The position numbers and the translations under genes were made by a program. Source: Dolomedes plantarius (Eukaryota; Arthropoda; Arachnida; Araneae; Dolomedidae). Taken from it: 64,000 nt of DNA. Position 1 is the stretch's first letter; each line of letters starts with the position of its first letter. The stretch covers positions 24,251,591 through 24,315,590 of the forward strand of contig OU015501.1 of assembly GCA_907164885.2 (NCBI GenBank), written 5' to 3'. The notes beneath the pieces were generated by a model that did not search any database, was not told where the DNA came from, and worked only from the letters and a program-made list of their open reading frames with translations. This document shows, piece by piece, positions 56,949-64,000 of the stretch.

Positions 56949-58054
56949 AGACTAGAAAGGAAACATAAAGAGAGAGAAAGCGAAATAAATTTGTACATAT
57001 TGTAAATAACACACCCTACATTGGATGGTTGGTTGGTTGGGTAGGGTGTGGGTGGAACTCGAAGTGCAGCCACCTCCCCGTGGTGAGTTCTGGGTCGTTT
57101 TGTAAACAAAATGAGCAAAGAGCTGCACCAACAATTGAATATTGAAACAAAAAAATTACCAAATATTTACTATTAGAAAATTTCTAAATTATCTGAAAGG
57201 AAACATTGTCAAACAACAAAATTGTCAGACAACGATAATGGCTGCTACCGGCTGCAAGCGCATCGCTGGCATTCGTCACGTACATCTCGCCTCTCTGTCC
57301 AGGTAGGCTACTCTGCTGTTTTTGACGAAGCTGCGCTACCGAATTCCACTTGAATATCGAAGTTTATCTTATATGCTTGGATTTTTAATATAATATTCTA
57401 ATAGAATTAAACTATAGCATCTCTAAAAGTCGTATGATTAAAATGTACTAAGCAGTCAAACTTTGAAATTTTGCAAAAACTACTAATTTTACTCATTTTG
57501 TACTATGTTGTGCGACCGGAAGATATGAAACAAATGTATAATAAGTGCAAATATATTGATTTTACATACTTTTAGTAGTTAATTCATGGTATAGGAACGC
57601 AATTAAAACCATCTGGCGTGCTTAAAAAAATTATGAAAAATTAAGGTTTTTCACAATTTTTTGCTAACTTTGATGGCATTGCTCGACCAGAAGAAAAATT
57701 AATAAAAAAATAATAATTAGTGCTTTTTTAACGTCTATACCAATGGCAACTTTTGTGCACTCTAGCGATCTGAAATTTAAAAAAAAAGTTTTTTTCGAAC
57801 CACCCTATTCTGGGATCAGTTGGATTGCCGAATTAAGAGTTTGAACAACCGTCCAAAATTGGTGAAGGAACTTACATGTCTTCTCTAAGCCGCGTGGAAG
57901 AAAATACCACTAGCCGTTGTACAAGGACTTGTGGAAAGCATGTGCCATATGGTTTAGGCTGTAATTGCCTCTCGTGGAGGCTCTATCAACTATTGAATAT
58001 GAATAATTTTTTTTTCTATCACAGGTGTATAAATACTTATTGTTAGATAGTGTA

Positions 58055-58100
58055 TGTATGTATGTATGTATGTATGTATGCATGCATGCATGCATACATG
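58055..58100. repeat. GTAT/GCAT tetranucleotide microsatellite
   Basis: (ATGT)n then (ATGC)n, starting at the decayed right end of the outer Tc1 element. The stretch 58100-58750 holds a tRNA-like scrap (CTTTAGCGCAGTTGGC near 58431) and nothing else that I recognise. Confidence 0.85.
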
Positions 58101-58758
58101 TATCCCTAGGCCCACTCGGTAGTAGCTTAGTTTGGAATATTCGCCATAGGAATGTGACATCACTTTCAGAGTTTGAGACAAGAACTACTAGCTCCCATGC
58201 TAATGACCATAGGCGAAAACTGATTATTTTTAAGGAAAAAACAATATTTTTAAAATTATGAGACCTCAATAAATGTGTTTCGGAAAGAGTCGACACCTTT
58301 TTAACAAATAATTTCAAGCATGTATTGAGAGTACTATAGTTGAAAAACCATAATATGTCGGTGGAAATCGGCTGTTTTACATCAAGTGCTCAAGCTATGA
58401 AGAGGAAAGGTTTCACCTTCATGGCTCGCCTTTAGCGCAGTTGGCTGACTGTTGTCAAAGTTGAATTATGATCTATATTTGACTATCACAATATTTGGTG
58501 AACAATACATAAAATTAAATTGATAGATTCACTAAAAAATGAAGTGATCAAGTTCAGTTATAATTTGATATAAGCATGGTAGTGGAAATCTCAACATGAG
58601 TTTTTAATATGTAGGGAATCTTTGTTAGGAACTTTCAGAGAGATTTTGCTATGTTACCGAAATTGTTAAAAACATTACACTTATTATAGTAGTAACTTTT
58701 TACTGTATTGTACTTGAATTGTTGCTGAGAAAAGTTGTAGTTACGAGTCATTCAAGTA

Positions 58759-60184
58759 CACCTATACCTCGCTATACGGCCGCTCTTTATACGGCATTTC
58801 GCTATAACGGCTTTCTTTAATTATGACACTTTTTCGATTTACGGCCCACAATGTTTCGTTATACGGCCACAACAGCGGAAAGTGATGATGGCAGCATATT
58901 ATAGCTTAGTGATTCTTCATGTTAATGTTCGTCATGACATTAAAACAGTTTTTAAACATTTTATTTTATGTTTTTTACTATACAGGGTTTGTATAAAAAG
59001 TATCGGGAACAATTTTTTCCTGACGTGACTTTACGTAGGAGCGCGCTCGTACCGTGCATGCTCGGTGGAGGGGGACGTGACCGACAAGACGCACCAAGCG
59101 TCAGTCACCTGCGAGCGTTCGTTCAGGCTAGATCGTGTTTTTAGTGGACCACTGCCGAGAGATTCGGTGCAAGTACAAAATGCGGCGAACGATTGAACAG
59201 CGGTACGCCATCAAATTTTGTGCACTGGGGAAATCGGGTACAAAGACGTTGGGCATGATTCGCCAAGTGTTAAAGTATGAAAGCATGTAACAAACTGCAG
59301 TTTTACAGTGGCACAAGCTCTTAAAAGATGGCCTTGAGAGTGTGGAGGACGAGCCTCGCGCTGGTCGGCCGTCGACCTCAAGAACCGACGACAACGTGTA
59401 ACGAGTGCGTGAAGTGCTAAATTCAGACCGTCGGTAAAGTGTGCGCATGGTACAGATAAAATTGGTATTGATAAGATGACAGTGCAAAGCATTATCACTG
59501 AAAATTTGGCGATGCGAAAGATCTGCACTAAACTCGTCCCAGTGCACCCAGGCACACCTGCTCCAAGGTCACCAAGTACCTGACGATAAACGGAATCGCT
59601 ACGATTCCCCAACCCCCTTACAGTCCCGACTTAGCACCAGCAGACTATTTCCTATTCCCAAAAGTGAAATCCTCCCTCATAGGACACCACCATGAGACCC
59701 TAAGTGCCGTCAAAGAAGCTTGCACGCGTACTCTTAAGGACGTTCCTTCATTCGCCTACCAGGGAGCCTTCGAGTCGTGGAAAAGCCGCTGGCAAAAGTG
59801 TGTCGACGCTCAAGGGATGTATTTTGAAGACTTTTGAGAAATTATAGCAATATCTCAAATAAATTTATTTTTCCGAAACTTTTCCCGATACTTTTTATAC
59901 AAACCCTGTACGTATACATATGTGCATGTGATTTCTTTTGCTTTTTGTTTATATGTTTATTTTTTGAATTTCTGTTTATTAATTCATTGTTTTGTACTTT
60001 TATTTTTATGTAAGCATTTTTATAGGAAATAAAAATAATAAAATGCTTTATGAACCAAAAACTATATTATTTATAAAAAATTGGAACAGATCCACTTAAA
60101 TTTTTATGGGTTTGTATCAAAATAATTGATTCGTTATACGGTTTTTCGCTTTACGGCCAACGTTTTCGGAACGTATCTAGGCCG
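58759..60184. mobile_element. Tigger-like non-autonomous relic interrupted by a mariner
   Basis: It starts after TA with CACCTATACCTCGCTATACG and repeats TATACGGC/TTTACGGCC motifs. The right part has CGTTATACGG, CGCTTTACGGCCAACG and CGGAACG, then breaks off at GGCCGAG where retrotransposon 3' sequence begins. A mariner occupies 58983-59908. There is no coding. Confidence 0.6.
58983..59908 (+). mobile_element. mariner element, internally deleted
   Basis: 926 bp with inverted ends CAGGGTTTGTATAAAAAGTA and TACTTTTTATACAAACCCTG, flanked by TA. The N-terminal half (QTAVLQWHKLLKDGLESV, EPRAGRPSTSRTD) runs with stops to a point near 59530. There a few hundred bases of the catalytic region are missing, and the C-terminus (SWKSRWQKCVDAQGMYFEDF) follows. 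It is a dead, non-autonomous copy of the same family as 51644-52175. Confidence 0.85.
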
Positions 60185-60815
60185 AGAAAGAAGATTTTGA
60201 AGGAAGAAAAATTAAAAGCAAATTTTTTGATGATAGCTAAGATAATGATATTAATACAGAGCCCCGGCCTGCTTGAAAGCTGGCATCGCTCCTTAAAAAA
60301 GAAAACTAACGGACCCCAGTCCGAACCGTGGGACAACAAAAGACAATGAGACTAAAACTGTTAGCATCCACTAAGGCGTGCAGCCGACCCGACCGCAACA
60401 AAACAAAACGATGAAGCACTGTTAAAGGAGAACCACGGTGTATAAAAATTACTTGCAAGGTGTTACGAAAGTTACGATGAGATAAACAACAACACGTTAG
60501 CAATGATGATGGGCAAAAGCAAACATAACAAAACGACAACTGAAGAGCAGCACACCCAGTGACAAAAAACAACAAATCAACGTTTTAAGAGACGAAACCA
60601 AAGAAATGATAAAAAAGATGAGAGACCCCTGTCTTTCTCAACCAAACAACAAAAACCAAGGAGAGTCAAACGACTCCAAACTTCAAAAACTCCAAGGAGA
60701 ACAAAAAGTGAAAAACCAAGGAGAGCCATTGTCAGCTCAAAAGTACGGGTACAGTACAAAATGTAAACTAAAAACAAAACTGATGCAAAGGACGAGGGCA
60801 AAAAAGATGAGTATA
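60185..60815 (-). other. 3' untranslated region of the R1-like retrotransposon
   Basis: Sequence between the stop at 60816 and the break into the Tigger relic at about 60184. It contains three TCTCCTTGG-type repeats (60655-60730). No long poly(A) tail is seen at the junction, only AAAATCTTCTTTCTC. Small frames here are not genes. Confidence 0.5.
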
Positions 60816-63800
60816 TTAATATTGAAAAATTTCCTCTTCCAAAATATTGATTTGATGTATAAATTTAGAGATATTCTGACGAGAAACGGGATTGAGTAAC
60901 AGACGAGATGGGTGAATTTCGGATAGATTATGAGGAAACAGGCTACGTCGGAGGTCATTAAAGTAAGGACAATTATAAACATAATGAATGGGATCGGCAC
61001 AAGCCTCACCACAAATGCAAACAGGAAATTTATTGAGGAAACGGTGATAATAAGACGGAAATTTACAATGACCGGTTATAAATTGACTTAAAAAGTGACC
61101 AGAAAAATTCCTAAATACTGAAATGCTGGGGACCAGAAAACGCGTGTAACCGCTGACTTCCAAAGACTCCCAACGCGCTTGCCATGCTAACCATAAATGC
61201 CTCAAAAGGCGGCGCCGACATCTACCGGGGGAAATGCCAACCCTACCGTCGACGATAGCTAGCTCCCCAGCTGACTTGGCTGCCGCGTCGGCAGCTTCAT
61301 TGCCAGCAGTCCCAACGTGAGCCCTAGTCCAGCACAACTTAAAAACCAGATCAGATGGAGTAAAATGGAAAATAAAAGAACGAATTTTGATAATTAAGGA
61401 ATTGTAATTAGGATAGAGGCAAAGAGCCTCCAGAGCCGAGAGAGAGTCAGAAACTAAACAGAAAGACGAAACCTCATTAATAAAAGCCCATTCTATTGCT
61501 TTATAGATTGCGTAAAGCTCAGCTTGAAAAACCGAAGCCTCATCGTTGATACGGAAGGAACCAGTGTGGATATTATTATTAGCAGAATTAAAAACAACAA
61601 AACCAGAACCAACTCTATTATTTATCCTTGAGCCATCGGTATAAATGAAAAACTGAAAGTCACCGGGAGAAAGAGGATTGAAAGTTGTATATGAAAAAAT
61701 ATTGTCTTTAAATGAAACATAACGGTTAGGTTTCTCGATGTCCTCGGGGTGTAAAGTTATGCCAAAAATATTAACAGGATTATTCCTTTTCAACTGAAAC
61801 AATGCAGTTTCAAGGGAGGCGGTCAAATCAATAGGGGGGATACCAGCAATCACGCCTAAAGAGGCGGTTGAGGAAGTTCTATAAGCTTTTGTAATTGTTA
61901 GTAAGGCAGATCTAAAGACTTTGTTTAAGGAGTTGACAGTTCTAACGTTATTATTCCACCAGATTGGGGCACCATACAAGATTATTTTTTCTATTACAAT
62001 TTTATATATGATTTTAATTACAGCAGTACCAACCCCCCAAGTGGCTTTTGAAATACGGATAAGTTTATTAAAAATAGTTTGGGTTTTGTTATGTATGTAT
62101 TTAAAGTGTTCATTCCAAGTAAGGTTATTGTCCAAAATTAGTCCGAGATATTTAATACTATTAACAACTTTAATTTTTTCACCTTCAAATTTTATAATTG
62201 GATTTTTCCCCGGCTTACAACCCTTTTTGATAAAATAAAGCAGATTAGTTTTCTTGTGATCAAATTTAAGTCTGAATTTGGAGCTCCAGTCCACCAGAGA
62301 CTGGGTAACATTATTACACTTATTTTCAAGACCGGGGAAAGAAGTATCTGCAGAAATCAAAAGAATATCATCAGCATACGCAATTAAAAAGGTTTTATCT
62401 GGAAGGGCAATATCAAAAATGTCATTAATAATAAGATTCCAAAGCAGGGGAGAAGAAATAGCGCCTTGAGGAACACCTATGTCATATTGTTTTTTAATGC
62501 TTATGAACTGGTTGGAATAAGAAACAAATCTATTTGAAAAATAACTAAAATAAATATTAACCAAGTAAGGAAGAGCCTTAATGTCTATTAATTTATTCAA
62601 AATGTCATTCCAGCAAACAGAATTGAAAGCGTTTTTAATATCAAAAGAAATCAAAGCAACATGGTTATTAAATCTGAGCTCTTTGATCTTATTAACAACA
62701 AAAGAAAGTGCATCAAGAGTGCTCCTGCCCCTAACGAAACCAAACTGAAAATCACTGATAATATTGTTCCTGTTAACAAACTCCTGTAACCTACTGGCAA
62801 TAATTTTTTCAAAAACCTTACCCAAAATGGGCAGTAAACAAAGGGGACGATAAGAACTAAAACTTTGAGGGTCACGATCTGCCTTAGGCAGAAAAATCAG
62901 TCTAGCTGTTTTCCATTCCTCAGGGAACAAACCCTGGTTGAGACAATTATTAAAAAGATCAGTAAATAAAAACGGGTTAATGGCAAAAATCTCTAAAATG
63001 ACATCCAGACAGATCCCATCGGGGCCAGGAGCCTTTTTCGTTTTAAAAGTACCAAGAGTGTATTTGAGTTCAGAAAAAGAAACAGGGTCAAACTGCTCAA
63101 TGTTATTGTACCAACCATGATTATGAGAGAGAGTATTGACATTATTGTAGGGAAAATGAAAGGAAATAAGGCTATCGATATTATCTTTAACAAAAAAACT
63201 GTCAACAGAATCAAACTTACTACAGAAAACAGAAACTGAAAGCTCACTGATAAGGGATTTGAAATTACAGAACGGGGTTTCCTCAGAAATATTGCTTAAA
63301 AACTCCCTCCAGGAATTCCTCTTGGCAGACATGACCAACCTCTTATATTTGGCGTGGGCACGAACCCAACAAGCCCTGTTGGCAGATCTCTCAGTTTCAC
63401 TAGTAGTGGAACGCTGAAACTTTCTTCGAAGCGCTCTAACACGCTTCCTAGCAATAGACAGATCAACAGTCCACCAAGGGACCCTGTGGAGGGATTTTCT
63501 TGTGAGGGGAACAGCGCCAAAATTGCCCGGGAAAGAACTATAAACAGAAGACCGAATAGACTGTACCACGTTGTTGAGATCAGTGTGAGGAAAATCATAA
63601 AAATTATTTAAAAGATTACATTTGATGTTGAGCCAGTTTCTATTGTTCAAATTATATTTTACAAATTTAGGGTAAGAGACAGTTGGAGAAGTAGTGCTAA
63701 TACTGAAATTAATGTTTTGGTGTTCAGAACCGTTAATTTGGTCTGACACTAACCAATCGGTGATAACTGTATTACTATTGAAACTTGTAAGAGTTAGATC

Positions 63801-64000
63801 AATCCAGCTTCTACCTCTGGAGGAAACAAAAGTCGGGGCGCCGTTACTGGGATTATGGAGATTAAAAGAAAACTGGTTAATAAAATCCAAAAGAATAATA
63901 CCTCTATTGTCAATAATCGGGCTCCCCCAAACAGAATGCTTAGAGTTAAAATCACCGAGCAGGGCAATGTTTTCCCATTGTTTCAAGTTAATAACACCAG
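60816..64000 (-). CDS. R1-like non-LTR retrotransposon ORF2 (endonuclease, reverse transcriptase, RNase H), 5' part outside window
   Basis: An uninterrupted minus-strand frame enters from the right edge and stops at 60816 (about 1060 codons in view). It holds the second half of an AP-type endonuclease (LLGDFNSKHSVWGS, SWIDLTLTS), then reverse transcriptase with APGPDGI, FDIKNAFNSV, GVPQGAISSPLLWN and the catalytic AYADDILLIS. An RNase H domain follows (IYTDGSR, FQAELYAIYKAIEW, LVSDSLSALEAL, NEAADAAAKS, all four acids present), then a C-terminal Cys/His cluster (CICGEACADPIHYVYNC). The enzyme nicks target DNA and primes reverse transcription on it. The domain order fits the R1/I group; the exact clade is uncertain. 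No disabling change is visible in this part, unlike nearly all other elements here. Confidence 0.92.
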   Translation of the reverse strand, partial: GVINLKQWENIALLGDFNSKHSVWGSPIIDNRGIILLDFINQFSFNLHNPSNGAPTFVSSRGRSWIDLTLTSFNSNTVITDWLVSDQINGSEHQNINFSISTTSPTVSYPKFVKYNLNNRNWLNIKCNLLNNFYDFPHTDLNNVVQSIRSSVYSSFPGNFGAVPLTRKSLHRVPWWTVDLSIARKRVRALRRKFQRSTTSETERSANRACWVRAHAKYKRLVMSAKRNSWREFLSNISEETPFCNFKSLISELSVSVFCSKFDSVDSFFVKDNIDSLISFHFPYNNVNTLSHNHGWYNNIEQFDPVSFSELKYTLGTFKTKKAPGPDGICLDVILEIFAINPFLFTDLFNNCLNQGLFPEEWKTARLIFLPKADRDPQSFSSYRPLCLLPILGKVFEKIIASRLQEFVNRNNIISDFQFGFVRGRSTLDALSFVVNKIKELRFNNHVALISFDIKNAFNSVCWNDILNKLIDIKALPYLVNIYFSYFSNRFVSYSNQFISIKKQYDIGVPQGAISSPLLWNLIINDIFDIALPDKTFLIAYADDILLISADTSFPGLENKCNNVTQSLVDWSSKFRLKFDHKKTNLLYFIKKGCKPGKNPIIKFEGEKIKVVNSIKYLGLILDNNLTWNEHFKYIHNKTQTIFNKLIRISKATWGVGTAVIKIIYKIVIEKIILYGAPIWWNNNVRTVNSLNKVFRSALLTITKAYRTSSTASLGVIAGIPPIDLTASLETALFQLKRNNPVNIFGITLHPEDIEKPNRYVSFKDNIFSYTTFNPLSPGDFQFFIYTDGSRINNRVGSGFVVFNSANNNIHTGSFRINDEASVFQAELYAIYKAIEWAFINEVSSFCLVSDSLSALEALCLYPNYNSLIIKIRSFIFHFTPSDLVFKLCWTRAHVGTAGNEAADAAAKSAGELAIVDGRVGISPGRCRRRLLRHLWLAWQARWESLEVSGYTRFLVPSISVFRNFSGHFLSQFITGHCKFPSYYHRFLNKFPVCICGEACADPIHYVYNCPYFNDLRRSLFPHNLSEIHPSRLLLNPVSRQNISKFIHQINILEEEIFQY

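Larger units (their letters stand above)
53482..57808. mobile_element. Unclassified DNA transposon: ~0.55-kb TIRs, 6-bp TSD
   Basis: The ends ATAGGGTGGTTCGAAAAAAA and its complement are flanked exactly by TCTGGG (53476-53481 and 57809-57814) inside a Tc1 coding sequence. The arms run from 53482 to about 55438 (interrupted by a later Tc1-like insertion) and from about 57262 to 57808, and differ only at scattered positions. Between them a broken gene (55396-56948) encodes a protein of no transposase family I can name. Without the insertion the element is about 2.9 kb. Six-base duplications are reported for only a few superfamilies (Dada, IS3EU), so those are the first to test; I cannot decide from sequence alone. 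Confidence 0.85.
52611..57985 (+). pseudogene. Tc1-type transposase, split and frameshifted
   Basis: First part (52611-53481): helix-turn-helix region with RSLRDISSELNYPKSTVAYV, VLWSDESRFTLYRSDGRVWV (first D), and, after frame changes near 53020 and 53220, CYSQDDNASCHVA (second D) and SDLNPIENLWD (E), with the 34-residue spacing of DD34E enzymes. Second part (57809-57985): KSLNNRPKLVKELTCLL, AAWKKIPLAVVQGLVESM, a normal Tc1 C-terminus with two stops. The insertion falls right after the ENLWD motif. Confidence 0.8.
52508..58056 (+). mobile_element. Tc1 element (outer layer), split by the 53482-57808 transposon
   Basis: The left end TATCTAGCAATAAGTAGTTG and a decayed inverted right end near 58024-58054 (on the other strand TATCTAACAATAAGTATTTA) bound a Tc1 transposase whose reading frame leaves off at 53481 and resumes at 57809. 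Removing the insert and one TSD copy restores the coding order, so this is the oldest layer of the nest. Confidence 0.7.

Noticed and set aside
58017..58317. Frames across the GTAT/GCAT repeat
   Set aside because: Microsatellite-driven translation without domain content.
60306..60801. Small hydrophobic minus-strand frames
   Set aside because: They lie in the retrotransposon 3' UTR, have no conserved motif and come from T-rich sequence.
61921..63611. Plus-strand frames up to 105 codons
   Set aside because: Antisense or shifted shadows of the ORF2 reverse transcriptase gene.
1..64000. CRISPR array, operon, replication origin or prophage
   Set aside because: No regularly spaced identical repeats. 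Splice sites and eukaryotic transposons throughout show this is nuclear eukaryotic DNA.

Overview
This is a eukaryotic, AT-rich nuclear window. It holds one spliced host gene and many layers of transposable elements. I read it as an arthropod, most likely a spider or other arachnid. The reasons are the small Glu/Arg-rich gag-like start at the left edge, the mariner and Tc1 types present, and the layout of a conserved cyclin-like gene spread over long introns. The species is inference. There are no operons, CRISPR arrays or bacterial features.

The host gene is CNPPD1 (cyclin Pas1/PHO80 domain protein), on the minus strand. Seven coding exons at 31621-31471, 30352-30268, 24682-24562, 22764-22639, 21703-21642, 21306-21189 and 21067-20594 join in phase, with GT/AG borders at every junction, into 378 codons plus a stop. 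A possible upstream exon lies at 36826-36592. Its introns carry a mariner-like element (32242-33545), hAT-type elements (33764-34414 and 29403-29589), a Tigger copy with a MITE inside it (25635-27838), SINE-like copies and long TA microsatellites. About 8 kb downstream of the stop (20593-12240) has no confident gene and may be 3' UTR or intergenic.

Left part (1-12 kb): a gag-like fragment, SINE-like copies, a 656-bp foldback element (984-1639), and a decayed Tigger (2371-8942). A THAP/DDE element with terminal inverted repeats (TIRs) of nearly 1 kb (2901-8671) is inserted in that Tigger.

Middle part: a 12-kb element (36885-48868) is bounded by a 37-bp TIR and a perfect 8-bp target-site duplication (TSD). 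It encloses a MULE transposase with a SWIM finger, a second transposase-like relic, a nested mariner and a 0.45-kb internal direct repeat. It sits 58 bp upstream of the candidate first exon of CNPPD1.

Right part (49.8-64 kb): fragments of piggyBac, Gypsy, BEL/Pao and mariner elements abut each other. After them comes a three-layer nest. A Tc1 element (about 52508-58056) is interrupted by an unclassified DNA transposon (53482-57808; 6-bp TSD, about 0.55-kb TIRs). That transposon is itself interrupted by an intact Tc1-like element (53737-55149) with an uninterrupted 341-residue transposase. A Tigger relic carrying a mariner follows. The window ends in an uninterrupted R1-like non-LTR retrotransposon reading frame that runs off the right edge.

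The two best candidates for something undescribed are the 53482-57808 transposon, whose protein fits no transposase family I can name, and the 12-kb MULE-type element beside the CNPPD1 promoter.
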